A stretch of 64,000 bases of DNA from Magicicada septendecula (lineage: Eukaryota > Arthropoda > Insecta > Hemiptera > Cicadidae). The position numbers and the translations under genes were made by a program. The notes under the pieces were generated by a model. The model made no database searches, had not been told where the DNA came from, and worked only from the letters and a program-made list of their open reading frames with translations. This document shows, piece after piece, positions 1-11,071 of this stretch (its first letter is position 1; the number at the start of each line of letters is the position of its first letter). The stretch lies in the NCBI GenBank assembly GCA_034769895.1, contig JAWRYS010001465.1, forward strand, positions 248,001-312,000, read 5' to 3'.

Positions 1-777
1 ATTTTGTAATTTGATGGTATTAGAACTTAAAAATGCGTATTTTTAAATTTCTTTTTAAAGTATACGCTCTTTCTCAATAATGAAGGCATATATGTAGCAC
101 ATTAAAACAGAGATTACATTTTTTTTAAAAACGTGAGCTAATTAAGGTTTTAAAATCGTATATCCTGACTATTTTACAAATTAAGATTTAGAAACCTAAA
201 CTTTGATAATGTGTTATTATTACAAAATGTATATTTTAGATATGACGGTTGAGATAAACAAATTTAAATACATTTTAATCAAATAATTTATTTCAATTTA
301 TTGTTTTAAAGTTTTATTGCATTCTAACTTTATAAGTTGTTTCCGTCCGTCATCTATTTAGAGACTAGAAAATGTTTTCCTAATCTACGGATATTCAGAA
401 GATCGTCACAGCTGTCTGATACCCTTAGCTTCAAGTTACAATATTTTACTTATGGAACAGTCTAGTGACCCTCTAAAGACTATTAGCCAATCAGATGTAG
501 TTTAGTTGTAACCCGGAATAATGTGGAAAAATCAGAATTATCAAACATTTGTGGAATTATAATATTAGGAAATCGGATAAACAGCAGCAGGAGAAAAATA
601 TTTCCGCTTTTATATAACAATAACATATTTGTAATTTTTAATAACAATAAAATAAATTTTATTAAATTGATGAGACGTAAATGAAGGCTCTTTTGTATGT
701 TTTAACAGCTATCAATTTTACTGAACATTTTGTAAACATATTCTAGCTGAGTTTAGAGAATATGGAAGAACAAATAT
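1..777. other. AT-rich non-coding stretch
   Basis: No supported gene, RNA or recognisable transposon was seen here. The stretch ends at ATAT, immediately before the LTR that starts at 778. Confidence 0.5.
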
Positions 778-1330
778 TGTTACGACGATCTAAATGATCG
801 TCGTATGTTACAGTGGAAAACAAAATACAAGATAACAATTAATTCATTAATCACCAGTTAAACGGTTTGTAATCAACAAGATAGTCTCTAACAACAAATC
901 AAATAAAAATTGTTCACACGCAATAAAAAAATGTCAACTAATAGAGTACCGCACAAATTACAAAACACATAACACTTCGCCACAATACTTCGAACGGCAC
1001 TAGAATAATTCGCCACTTAAAGCACTGTGTAATCGCCCGAAAATAACTGAGCTAAGCGCCGCTGAAGTCTTGTCTTTATACCCCGCTGAGATTCCAGCAT
1101 ATTCCATAGTACGTGTCTACTATAAAACACTAGAACGTAATTGATTGCGGCCTTGGACACAGCGCGCGCGGACCGGTATGGTCTGGAAAAGTCTCGTTGC
1201 GGACGCTTGACAATTGTCACGTAATTATCCTTCGTCTAAAAGTAGCAGGAATACGTACGCACACCCACATTACAGCCGAACTCCCTGGTATAGCCGACAA
1301 ACACGTAGCATTTTCTGTAATGTCGTAACA
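778..1330 (-). mobile_element. Solo LTR, Ty3/gypsy-type family A
   Basis: The block begins TGTTACGAC and ends GTCGTAACA, so its ends are inverted repeats of the TG...CA type. It shares long stretches with the blocks at 6401, 35664 and 43929: an opening with TGATCGTCGTATG, then GGAAAACAAAATACAAGA, then ACACGCAATAA. The related block at 62034-62492 abuts a gypsy integrase relic on the minus strand, which gives family and orientation. ATAT stands before the block and ATAT overlaps its last base, fitting a 4-bp target duplication with one base lost. No internal region follows, so it is a solo LTR. Confidence 0.65.
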
Positions 1331-1447
1331 TATTTGTTGATATTCAGAACGTTAAGTATATTTTAAACATTTTATTTGCCTCCAGAAGCGGTTAAGACTA
1401 TATAATAGGTATATTACCTTCTCTCGCGCTTCTTAAAATCCAATATA

Positions 1448-1478
1448 GGATAACTCGAGTTTCGACATCATCAGATCC
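1448..1478 (-). ncRNA. Hammerhead-like motif at a PLE 3' end
   Basis: Read on the minus strand the order is GGAT, CTGATGA, TGTC, GAAA, CTCGAGT, T, ATCC. CTGATGA and GAAA are the two conserved hammerhead core strands. GGAT and ATCC form a 4-bp helix I. ACTCGAGT, which includes the last A of GAAA, is a perfect palindrome in the helix III position, and the base at the cleavage position is U. Helix II is reduced to four bases, so activity is doubtful. It lies about 220 bp downstream of the endonuclease end of the minus-strand PLE, where PLE hammerheads are known to occur. Confidence 0.5.
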
Positions 1479-1695
1479 ATTATGAATAAAGTTAAAACTT
1501 CATTTATCGATGTATATTCATCTCGTCAAATAATAAAAAACAACACATACATAGTAACAAAAATAATAAATAATTAACACATATTAAAAACGAAATAACA
1601 ACGAATGAAAAATAACACAAGCGGTCGCTACGAACCTGTACAGGAACGCGTTACACGGTCAAACTAATCGATGACGATTTGACCTTCGATCAACT

Positions 1696-2871
1696 TTATC
1701 GATCTGACACAGCTAATTTCTCGTTCATATCATTGATTCTATTGAATAAAATATTATTTTTATGTATTGACTTTTCGTTTAGGATATGATCGTGATTCTC
1801 TTTAGTGGATTTATATATTTCAAAACGTTCGAGAGTGTCCAGTTTAAGTGATTTCTAGCATTTAAGTAACATGTCCAAACTCTCACTAATACTTTTTATG
1901 TTGTGATCATGTAAGCTTAAATGTTCAGCAAATGTAGATCTTCCTATATTTGACTTAGAGTTTTGGATGTGTTCTTTATAACGCAATTTGAACGAACGAC
2001 CTGTTTGTCCTATATAGAATTGTGAACAATCTGAACAATTGAGCCTATATACACCTGTACTGTCATATTCGCCGAAAGATATATTTTTGTTTTTAAACTT
2101 AAGTTTGTTCTCGAGCTTATTATTTGTTTTTGAAGCCAATACAATATTTTGTTTTTTTTAATTGGTTTTTTAAGGAATGATGTAACTTTTCGCCATACAC
2201 TATTGCAATATATTTTACTTTTTCTTTAGGTCCGTCAATATTTATTGATCTATTTTGTTTCTTATTTATTATTTTATCTATTATGTTACTTTTATATCCA
2301 TTGGCTGTCGCTATGTGTTTAATAATGGCAACTTCATTTTTATAGTCTTCTGTGGATAAGGGCAATGACATCAATCTATGTATCATGCTGTTGAAAATGC
2401 CATCTTGTGTGAAAAAGGATGATAAGACGAGGCATGAATAGCATGATCTGTGGTTATCGGTTTTCTATAAATATTAAAGCTAATTTTGTTATCTATTTTT
2501 GTCAAAGTCAAATCTAGGAAATTAATTTTATTATTCTTTTCCGTTTCTAATGTAAATTGCAAACTGTTTGTTATGGTATTCAAATAATTATTAAGCAGCT
2601 CTATTTTTCTGCAATTGCCATATCACTATCGTGTCATCCACATATCGACGATAAAATAGGAATTTTTTATAATGTTTGTTGTTAGGTGATAATATTTCGT
2701 TAATTTCGATGTGGTTTAAATCAATTTCAGCCATGATACTTGATAGTGGGGATCCCCATCTCGCTGTAAATAGTATTTATTATCAGAAGTAAAATAATTT
2801 TGTTGCAATACTACTTTTGTCAAATTAATAAGCTCATCTACTATTTCGTGGTTTAATGTGGCTTTTGATAG
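1696..2871 (-). pseudogene. PLE reverse transcriptase / GIY-YIG endonuclease, broken
   Basis: Reading right to left: QNYFTSDNKYYLQRDG (RT), then after a frameshift GSPLSSIMAEIDLNH (motif B), then RRYVDDTIVIW with the catalytic YVDD, then FLDLTLTKIDNKISFNIYRK (thumb side). The endonuclease reads STGVYRLNCSDCSQFYIGQ: a GVY-type first motif, a CX2C pair, YIGQTGRSF and then EHI. The C-terminus continues past a premature stop near 1855 as LDTLERFEIYKS and ends at the stop at 1696. At least two frameshifts and one stop break it. Family assignment is firm; it cannot encode a working protein. Confidence 0.75.
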
Positions 2872-2893
2872 AGAGAGAGAGAGAGAGAGAGAG
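2872..2893. repeat. (GA)n microsatellite at the PLE truncation point
   Basis: About ten GA dinucleotides followed by a G-rich run. The PLE homology stops exactly here. Confidence 0.85.
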
Positions 2894-3245
2894 GCGGGGG
2901 GATCAAATATATTGTTCAATCAAATAGAGAGGAGGAGGTACTGATGATGGATGTCCACCAATTACAGCAAGAGTAGCCACTAACGAGCTGCCCCACTTAC
3001 TGTCCAAGGGCAATCACATGAGGTAATAATTTATAAAAGAGAAATGTTATACCTTTACATCTGACATCATGCTGAAACTACAAGATCAAAATGCAGATTT
3101 TTCTCATTAGTAATAACCAACTTTTTTTGTATACCCATTGGATTGTACAATTATTCTAGTTGACGTGAAGCTGGATTAAACGATGACCGCTTTGATTTGT
3201 ATGAAGTCAAGCAATAGTATAAATGTAATTTTTTTTATTAGCGGG
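2894..3245. other. Unassigned spacer
   Basis: No gene or element recognised. The right end is A/T-rich and merges with the 3' tail of the minus-strand LINE. Confidence 0.4.
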
Positions 3246-3905
3246 GGGGTCCTACAGTCTATGCCGCATCCCGCATTTCGATCGCCATTTCTCCCTATCT
3301 TTCCAGTCATCGTCTTCAATAGCTCGATCTCTCATCCTTTCCCTAATTCCTGTTCTGCATTGTGTTGTCAGTCTTCCTTTTCTTTTCCTGTTTTGTGGTG
3401 TGTACCTCAATGGTTTCTTTGCCCATCGCTTCTCCTCCATCCTCATTACGTGACCATACCATAGCAACTGTCTGGATTCTATTATTTCTGCTGTTGTAAA
3501 TACGCCCCCTGTTTTCCTTCTTATATCTTCGTTTCTAACATGTTGCATTCTAGAAATATTACACGCTCTTCTTAAGAAATCCATTTCCACAGTTTCTATC
3601 ATCTCTTTCTCTTTATCTGAAAGCTGCCAGCATTCGCAGCCATTAGTTAAAATAGGCTCCACAAAAGTTGTGTAGATTGTCAGGTTAGTTTGAATTTTCA
3701 TTTTGTTCGACCAAAGTAACGAGATTAGCAAACAAATAGCCTTTTTTCCCTGATGTATCTTATTTTTGATGTCATTTTTTGTTTTTTCATCTTCTGAAAT
3801 AATGCTTCCCAAATATTTTAATTCGCTACACTTTCCGATTCTATGGATTTACAGATCTGGATCTCCTTCTTGCGTGTCTCCTATTTTCAGATATTCTGTT
3901 ATAGT
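3246..3905 (-). pseudogene. LINE reverse transcriptase C-terminus (5'-truncated)
   Basis: The minus strand reads YLGSIISEDEKTKNDIKNKI, then YTTFVEPILTNGCECWQLS, then EMDFLRRACNISRMQHVRNEDIRRKT, then WYGHVMRMEEKRWAKKPLRYTP and ends GMRHRL before a stop at 3252. This is the end of a non-LTR retrotransposon RT after the thumb. The last 186 residues are open. The closely related copy at 29147-29623 ends in the same way with GGACCCCCGCTAATAATAAT. The 5' side is joined near 3905 to an endonuclease fragment on the opposite strand. The clade cannot be set without a search. Confidence 0.75.
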
Positions 3906-4176
3906 AGTGTTGAAAAGGTAAGAAAAAAGAAAGGAAAAGGTAATGTAGGACTCGGAGAATATATTTATTTATATAGTGGTGTACAGAAAGATGTTAGAGC
4001 TAAGAGAGGAGTTTCAGTAGTCGTCCACAAAAGTATTAAAAGATATATCAAAAGCTGGGAGGAAGTAGACGAACAGATAATAACTGTGGAAACGAACGAA
4101 AACGGTCACCACATTGTAGTAATAGGTGTATATGCCCCCAGCGATGATGCCGATATAACGAAAAATAATTTTATGC
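3906..4176 (+). pseudogene. LINE AP-type endonuclease fragment, inverted
   Basis: The plus strand reads GEYIYLYSGV, RAKRGVSVVVHKSIKRYIKSW, then DEQIITVETNENGHHIVVIGVYAPSDD. This is the middle of the apurinic endonuclease domain of a LINE; the GVYAPS segment is typical. It is probably from the same element as the RT tail at 3246-3905 but points the other way, and the RT core is missing between them. This is the arrangement expected from twin priming with 5' inversion. Confidence 0.65.
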
Positions 4177-6400
4177 CAGATAAATAAACATGTACTAATT
4201 GAATACACTACCGTTAGTAGCGTTTGCCAACATATCGGGACGACACTAGTTCTCGTTCTCAAGGAGAGTTAGTTTAGTTAGACCGTGATCAGTCCAAACC
4301 AATGTAAATTATTTTTGCGTAGAAAATAAAAATTTTAATTTTTTTGTTACAACTACAACACAAAACAAAGCACTGCGTCATACATATTAAAGAATGTGTT
4401 CAAACAACTTTTGCTACGGTGAAGAACTTTATAACCGTGGTACCATATACACTGGATTGCCTGTAACGTACTCAATTGACGTAAGCATGCATGAACGGTC
4501 ACTTGTGTGCGAATGTGTAGCAGATTTAAATTTCATGTACAACACTTCTTCATTTATCCTGCAAACCTGTTTTATACCATACAAAAAACATTAAACAATT
4601 CCGCATAACTCACATTTATGTCATAACTCAATTCACAAATCTATTACATTTACCAGACACACAGAAAATGTTAATTTACTTAAATCTGCAGATTTAAACT
4701 TAGAATCTAAAAAAAGGACATTTTAAATTTAAATATATGACATTATTATAGAAATACACTCTGGGAAATAAAAATCTCTCAACGAAGTAGAAAAAGAGGA
4801 AACCTAAAGATTTCAATGTGAAGGGCAAAGGAAAAGAACTGGAGGATCCAGGTATCACGCGGAAGTATAGAAACGTTCGCGGCCGGGATAGACGTCATGG
4901 AAGTCCTGTATCTATTTAGGAGTTAAAGCAACAATGAGGAGTACAAACAAAGCCCATATGATATTAATTTATTGGTTTATTTCTATCAGTTGTTTCATTA
5001 CAGATTTCCTCTATAGACGTTATAAACCACTACATTCACGTTTGCTTTTTAATTGTAAAATGAATATAATAAATCAAGAAAAATTCATACATCCTAGCAT
5101 TCTAAAAAAATCAAAATATCGGTGTGAAGAACCATACATGGCTTCCATGTTCTAATATTTATATATATAATCATTTACTTGAATTCGGTTCAATAATTTC
5201 TAAAAAAAATATCGCCCACCCTTTTTCACTATTTATAGATATTTTTGTTATTATGAGGTAGTTGTTTAATATAATGTTATTTTCAAGTCACTTTATCTAT
5301 AAAAATTAGGTACTTTATTCTTATAAAGAAACTGAACTACGCAGATAATGATCCCCCCCTCCTCAACCTATCACCACCATTAATGGTATTTACACTTTCA
5401 TATAGTAACAGTTTTATAATATGTAATTTATAAATTATCTTATATTTAACAAAATTAAATATTCGTACTTGACTTGATTTCAGCACAGCAATTTACAAAA
5501 ATTGATTGAATTTTCACTCTATTTATAATTATCTCATTTACCATTTTACAGTGGATTAATATGACTTTATTTTCGGATCACTTATTTATTACAATTAAGT
5601 ACTTCACTCTTGTTAAAACGCAAAACAATGCAGGTAAACTACCCATCTCTCCTAACCGAACAACCTGGCTGCCTGGCAACAACGTTATTTTATTTTTAAC
5701 ATTACCATTGTTTGATAAACTTTAAATCAATTTTTAAGTACTTCACTCTTGTTAAAACGTAAAACGTTGCTAGTAAGCTACCCCTTCCCATTAACAGATC
5801 TGTACCAAAATCAATAAACTTTGAGTCCTTTAAAACTCGGGCACATATGGAAAACATTATTTTTCTGTTTGGAGTTGCGGCAGTTATCGTTTGCCATAGA
5901 AATAATTCTACATATAGACACACAGACACACACACACACACACACACACTTTTCGGAAAATGACTTTTCTTCATGTTTTAAGAGTAGTACAATTGGAATC
6001 AACCCTTATTTTCAACACGGTTTTTTTCGCGATCACCGTACTTCCATTTCCTTACGGAACATGGATGTAAAAAGGTAACATCGCATGGAGGGTTAACTTC
6101 TTTGTTCACATCTCCAGCTCCATTTTTGAAATGTTTACTTAACGATTAAAAGTGCGTATAAAATACACAATTAAATACACAAATAAATAGCGTATAATTA
6201 CAAATACATAATACACGATAGCTACAACACTGTATTAGAACTACTTGGTAAAGAGTGTAGACAGTAAATATTTCTTTGTTTTTCTTAACGAAATGTAAGG
6301 AACTAAATAACTATTAATGTCATTTATTAAATATAAATTTATTTATATTTTTTATATATAAATTTATTTATATTAAAATATATGATGTTTATATAAATAT
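4177..6400. other. Non-coding, AT-rich, with a (CA)n tract
   Basis: No gene is supported. A CA microsatellite lies at about 5920-5949. Reading frames here are short and have no recognisable domain. The final bases are ATAT before the LTR start at 6401. Confidence 0.5.
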
Positions 6401-6807
6401 TGTTACGACCGTCTACTGATCGTCGTATGGTGCAGAGGAAAACAAAATACAAGACACCAATTAAGTCACTAATCACCAGCTTTAATTACCACAATTATAC
6501 GGTTTGTAATCGGCAAGATAGTCTCTTACAACAAATCAAAAAAAAAATTGTTCTCACGCAATAAAAATGTCAACTAATATAAAACACAATTGTTTTACAA
6601 TTGTCCCGCACAATTATAAAACACATAACACTTCTCCACAATACTTCACACCGCACTGTGTAAATTCCCCGACAATAACTCAGCTAACCGCCGCTAAAGT
6701 CTTGTATTTATGTCCCGCTGAGATTCCATCATATTCCATAATTCGTGTCTTTACAAACACGTGAAAATGCTAGAGAATACTTCAGCGCGGCCTTGGTAGA
6801 ACCACTC
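6401..6807 (-). mobile_element. Family A LTR, left part (split by insertion)
   Basis: Starts TGTTACGAC after ATAT and matches the LTR at 778-1330 closely, sharing CGTCGTATG, ACAAAATACAAGA and ATAACACTT among others. It is interrupted at 6808 by a complete LTR retrotransposon and resumes after the A-run at 13067. This makes the LTR older than the element inside it. Confidence 0.65.
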
Positions 6808-7922
6808 TGTGTCGTGTTTTGGAAAACTCGGCTGTTTTTTTTTTATGTCAACGAGAACGGACTGCGTTGAATTAATAAATTACGTATTATCGGCGTCCGT
6901 CTTGTTATGTTGCCACCGGGCCGATCCGCGCGCGCTCTGGGTCCATAGCTTCGTACAATTTTTTCCGTAGTTGTAATGACGAGTCCAGTTTCAGCATTCA
7001 ACGTAGTAGGTCGTCTGTATTCGCCTGACAGCTACGACTTGGAATTTTGTCTACTATATTTTACTATGCATAAGTAAAAGCTACGCGACTCCCAGGGTTT
7101 CCGAATTAGTCGTCAATCTGTCTCGCTCCAGCGGATGGCCGATCACCTGCCATCCATGAAGTAAATCCAGGGACTTTCCGCTCAGCTGTCAGGACGAATA
7201 GACGGACACACACACTACAACATCCTCCAGCCTTGGGCTGTATAACCAGGTGGACATGGTGTGTGGTATTTATATGTAAATGTGTATCTATGTTAATTAT
7301 ATGTTGTGTGTCATGCCTTTATGTGATTGTTAGATGGTTTATAAGTTGTTATGCATATATGTATATATATATATATCATGTTTATGGTTTATGTGGCTTA
7401 CTGGGAGGGTCGATACTATGCGCCAGTCTTACATTATTTAGAAGTAACTCTATGCTGCTCAGTGATATCAAGATCAATTATTTGGCGAGGCCTATGTTTA
7501 GTGTGGAATTATAACAATTTTTGAGCTATTTTTATGAAGTGAAAGCACTTGTAATCCTAATTTGATTGTATGAAGATGCAACTATGTGCATATGTATAGT
7601 ATTGAGCTCTGTTAATGAATTTGATATATTCTATGGATTGTGTAAGATTAACTTAATCATTCAAAGGCGCATATATCATATACTGGGGGAATTGATTGTA
7701 CAAAAAACATAACTCTAATAAATCTTGTTATTGTTATCTTAGAGCAGAGTTTCATTTGCAAGTCCCGTCATACTGGACCCAGCGCATTTTTTGGCTTCTC
7801 TAGGCGCTTGCCTAGTTCTAAATAACTAGTGGCCTCTCGTTCAAAAAAAAAAAGGATTTATATTATTAAAAAAATAAATTAAAAAAAAAATAATAACAAA
7901 AAAATTTGAAAGAGGGGTTACA
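6808..7922 (+). repeat. 5' LTR of the nested retrotransposon
   Basis: Begins TGTGTCGTG and ends GGGGTTACA, giving short TGT...ACA inverted ends. It is followed after two bases by the primer site. A polyadenylation signal AATAAA lies near 7719. The short frames inside (for example at 7233-7514) are low-complexity translation, not genes. Confidence 0.8.
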
Positions 7923-7924
7923 AA

Positions 7925-7940
7925 TGGTAGCAGAGCGTGG
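7925..7940 (+). promoter_or_regulatory. Primer-binding site, initiator-Met tRNA type
   Basis: TGGTAGCAGAGCGTGG lies two bases after the LTR. The first 11 bases equal the reverse complement of the 3' end of eukaryotic initiator methionine tRNA, and a TGGTT follows as in that tRNA. This fixes the LTR/interior border and the strand. A second copy lies at 12749-12764. Confidence 0.75.
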
Positions 7941-8534
7941 TTCATTCTAGGGTTGAAACCTTGGGTCCTTTGGTGTGATGGGGCTTGCAAACTCGGAAGT
8001 AGTTTGGAAAAAACATCAACTTCAGAAATATTTGAAAATGAAAATAGATAGATGCAATGGCAGGGTTGATATCGTATGTATGTATATGTGTATTATGTAT
8101 GAATTATTCCTATGTGATTTGAATTGTAAACCTGGTGCCGCCACGTGGCGTGTGTTGTAGTTGGGTTTTGTTGTTTTTGAGATTGGACCTTACCGGAGAT
8201 CGCGTGGGGATGGGCTCCCTTATTTATTGTATGGAAGTAATAGCGCGTGCGGTTAGCTGGATGCGGTATGGCCCGACTGGAAGTCGGTACTGTCCGACTG
8301 AAATTTGTGCTAATGTCTTGGTTGAAATGTTATATGTTGTGGTAGGTGTTCGGTGGTGTGGATTGTATGTTAGTGTTAGTGTCTGATGTCGTTTCTTCTT
8401 TTGAGTCTGGCGGCTGACGGGGAGTTGGTTCTGGAGCGGGTCAGGTTTTCGCAGCGCTAGGGAACCCGGGGGTCCACTTGATGGAAGAGAGAGTACTCAA
8501 GTTTTTCCTTTTGTAAGTCATGTTTTTGTGTTAG
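7941..8534 (+). other. Untranslated leader of the retrotransposon
   Basis: The first part, to 8211, is repeated without visible change after the 3' LTR. It holds a 12-bp palindrome CGCCACGTGGCG at about 8139-8150 that could form a hairpin or dimer contact. The end reads TTTTGTGTTAG directly before the Gag-like frame, which looks like a splice acceptor. Confidence 0.5.
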
Positions 8535-10166
8535 GTGTTTCATGGGAATTTATGTTTGTTGTTGTGTGTTTTGAATTGTGCAATTCTGGCGGGGGTATGC
8601 TACCAGAAATTGCCCCACCCTCTTTCAGGAGTTCTCCAGAAACTTTCAGTGTTAGATGGAATAGATGAGGAGCAGCTGCTGGTTTTCTTAGATCTTGTTC
8701 TGCAGTTGGCAGATTTCCCGGGGGTGACCGATGGGGAGGTCTTGTCCCTTATATACCCGTATTGCCGGGGTTCATTGGCAGGGTTGGTCACCAACACTCT
8801 GCGTCGGGGCGGCAGTGTCGATCCTTTCCATGGGGAAGTGTTGGATTTCTTCATACCCCGTCGACGACGTGATCAGTTAAAGTTTGAGTTATTCTATCGC
8901 CTACAGGCCAACGGAGAGGCGTTGGGGGATTTCGTGCACGATGTAAGGAAAGCTGCCCGTATATTAAGGTTGGGGTTGCCCGAGACGGAAGTCATACAGG
9001 TAATACGAGAAGGTCTGAATCCCCAAGAGAGATCCCGGCTGGTTTTCGCGGAGCCTCCACGTTGTTTTGCAGACCTGGACCGGTGGTGTGCGCATGCCAG
9101 GAGGGTCCAGGAGAATGATGAGTCCCGGGGAAGAGCTGCTAAAGATGTCCAATACTCGAGTAGTTTATTAGGAAGAGCTGAAAAGGACAAACATGGTGGT
9201 CGGTGGAGAACACAAGAGACAGTCAGAAAAACGGAATATTCCGGAAGTAATGGAGGCTATAAGGGGGTGGCAAGTGAAAAGACGGTAACAACAGCTACAG
9301 CACAGAAAATAAAGAAGTATGAAATTAACAGGGGAAGAAGAAATTATGTTAGGGAACAAACATCGGCAAGTAGGGAGCCTGTACCAAGGCGTTATTCGTA
9401 TTCGGAGAAAAAGGAAACTTTAAAGGTTCCAGAGGAACTACAAGTGCCTAAGAGAGTAGTAGATGAAGAAGGTGAAGCAGAAGAAGAAAAGCGGAATAAC
9501 TTCTGTGGATCAATACAAGAGCCTAAGAACACGTCAGTTAATATTGAGTTACAGGACTCGAAGAGGACGTCATGGTTGAATCCAGATGCCGCAGAATTTG
9601 TTCCGGTATCTCCATCTCGGTTCGTGACGGATCCAGATCTGGTAATATCATCATCGCCTACGCCGGGATATGAGAAGTCACTTGATGGTGTAGCTTTACC
9701 ATCGCCAGTAGAAATTAATTTAGTCATTGCACATGAACCTGGACAGCTGGATTCCAGGGTGGAAAATGTTGAGGACGTTGTAGTTGCTGAAAGTGGTGAA
9801 GAAGTGGAATCGACAGAAGAGGCAGAAGAGCGGTCTGCGGATGCTGCACAGGAAGGTATAGTTGTAGGTGTTAGGGGGACTGAAGAGTCTGAGTTTGCAG
9901 ATGGACACAGGGATGTCCAGGCTGCAAGTGTTTCTGAGGTTGCGGGTGGACAAGGGGATGTCCATGCTGCAAGTGTGGTAGAAGTTGAGGAGGAATTTGG
10001 CGGCAGCGTCGTGGAGTGTGTGAGTGAGAATGATGTAGTGTGTGAAGATGTGCAGACGCCTTCTGTAAGTAGTGTTGAGGATTCCAAAGAACGAAAAGAA
10101 GTTTCAGGTGGACCAGGTGAGCAACTAGAGGAGGACGAGGACGTGCAGTGGTGGAAGTGGATGTGA
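8535..10166 (+). CDS. Gag-like protein of the LTR retrotransposon
   Basis: A 543-codon frame opening with GTG immediately after an in-frame TAG. Residues about 25-195 look like a retrotransposon capsid: helices rich in L and D, FFIPRRRRDQLKFELFYRLQ (105-124), a segment like ELPETEVIQVIREGLNP, then FADLDRWCAHARRVQ. No Cys-His zinc knuckle is visible. From about residue 300 the protein is acidic and low in complexity, with loose DVQ/DVHAASV repeats. It has no methionine except at the start call and the last codon, so the true start is unknown and may lie in a spliced upstream exon. The acidic character continues in another frame after 10140, so the stop at 10164 probably follows a frameshift. 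Role by family: shell of the virus-like particle. Confidence 0.7.
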   Translation: MFHGNLCLLLCVLNCAILAGVCYQKLPHPLSGVLQKLSVLDGIDEEQLLVFLDLVLQLADFPGVTDGEVLSLIYPYCRGSLAGLVTNTLRRGGSVDPFHGEVLDFFIPRRRRDQLKFELFYRLQANGEALGDFVHDVRKAARILRLGLPETEVIQVIREGLNPQERSRLVFAEPPRCFADLDRWCAHARRVQENDESRGRAAKDVQYSSSLLGRAEKDKHGGRWRTQETVRKTEYSGSNGGYKGVASEKTVTTATAQKIKKYEINRGRRNYVREQTSASREPVPRRYSYSEKKETLKVPEELQVPKRVVDEEGEAEEEKRNNFCGSIQEPKNTSVNIELQDSKRTSWLNPDAAEFVPVSPSRFVTDPDLVISSSPTPGYEKSLDGVALPSPVEINLVIAHEPGQLDSRVENVEDVVVAESGEEVESTEEAEERSADAAQEGIVVGVRGTEESEFADGHRDVQAASVSEVAGGQGDVHAASVVEVEEEFGGSVVECVSENDVVCEDVQTPSVSSVEDSKERKEVSGGPGEQLEEDEDVQWWKWM

Positions 10167-10575
10167 TGGCGATGAGGTTGATGATAAATGTGTTGGGGAA
10201 AACGAGATAGGAGAAGAGGTTAGTCAAGAAGTTCGTGAAGGAGCTGGCGATGAGTGTGATGAAGAAATTGGTGAGGAGCTGAGGGAAGATGCAGTTGAAG
10301 ATGGATCAGAGGAGCAACTGGAAGACGGTGAGGATGTGCAGTGTGGTGAGGTTGATTTGGATTATGGGGATGAAAAAAGGGAAATTGTAGAAGAGGAAGA
10401 AAGACAAGTAGAGGAGTTAGATGATGAGGATAATCCAAATCGAGGTGAAAGTAGTGAAGTAAGTTGCCTTGATTCTGATTCCGAAGAAACCAGTCAGTCA
10501 GCTCAACACGAAATAATTTCGCTGAGAGTGGTGTCCAGAAGGAAAGAGTACCTAAAGTCCGTCATAGAAAGGTAA
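10141..10575 (+). pseudogene. Acidic C-terminal part of Gag in a shifted frame
   Basis: This frame has no stop from about 10129 to 10575 and reads DGDEVDDKC, then EQLEDGEDVQCGEVDLDYGDEK, then VEEEERQVEELDDEDNP and ends EYLKSVIER. The EQLEDGEDVQ segment echoes EQLEEDEDVQ at the end of the upstream frame, so both belong to one protein. Either a one-base change near 10130-10165 split it or ribosomes shift frame here. It also contains no methionine. Confidence 0.55.
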
Positions 10576-11034
10576 GAAGAAGCGGTTAACGGGTAGCGGG
10601 TAGATGTTCCCTACAGTCCCAGTGGTGTTCTTCTACTTCAGGGTTGCGCCCCTGCCCACGCGAGCCTTGGTTTTCTCCAGTCATTCTCCTTTTCGGAGGG
10701 AACCATGTCCTTACCCTTAGTCCTAGCTATTGACCTTTCAATGATCCTTCCCCCATTTCATCTTCCCAGTTTTCCTACCCCTCCCCTTAGTAAAAAAAAA
10801 AAACCTATCAACAAGGAGTTAGAGAGACTTGCCGGAAGTGATCAGATGATCAGATTGTCGTGGTCTTCGAGATTGTAAGTTCCCCTATTTTGGTTCTGAA
10901 AGTTATGATGGAGAGTGATAGCGTGCTGTTGTTTCTGATTAATGGTTGTAAATCTTGATTGTGGGTTAGTGTAGAGGTCGAGCCATGCCGCATTCTCCGG
11001 TTGTTTCCCGGGTGTTTTTGTTGAGATAGAGGGT

Positions 11035-11071
<37 letters not shown>

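Larger units (their letters stand above)
1448..2871 (-). mobile_element. 5'-truncated Penelope-like element
   Basis: A minus-strand PLE relic. It contains the catalytic part of the reverse transcriptase, the linker, a GIY-YIG endonuclease with its Cys pair, and a 3' untranslated region ending in the hammerhead-like motif at 1448-1478. The 5' end stops abruptly at the GA microsatellite at 2872-2893, so the RT finger region and the N-terminus are missing. Its sequence differs clearly from the PLEs at 51.2 and 54.1 kb, so it is a separate lineage. Confidence 0.75.

Noticed and set aside
7233-7514. Duplicated small hydrophobic protein (also at 12045-12344)
   Set aside because: Lies inside the two LTRs and runs through a TA tract; no evidence of coding.
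9392-10227. Long Ser/Thr-rich and Pro/His-rich frames antisense to Gag
   Set aside because: Shadow frames of the acidic, GA-rich Gag tail; no domain and no independent support.
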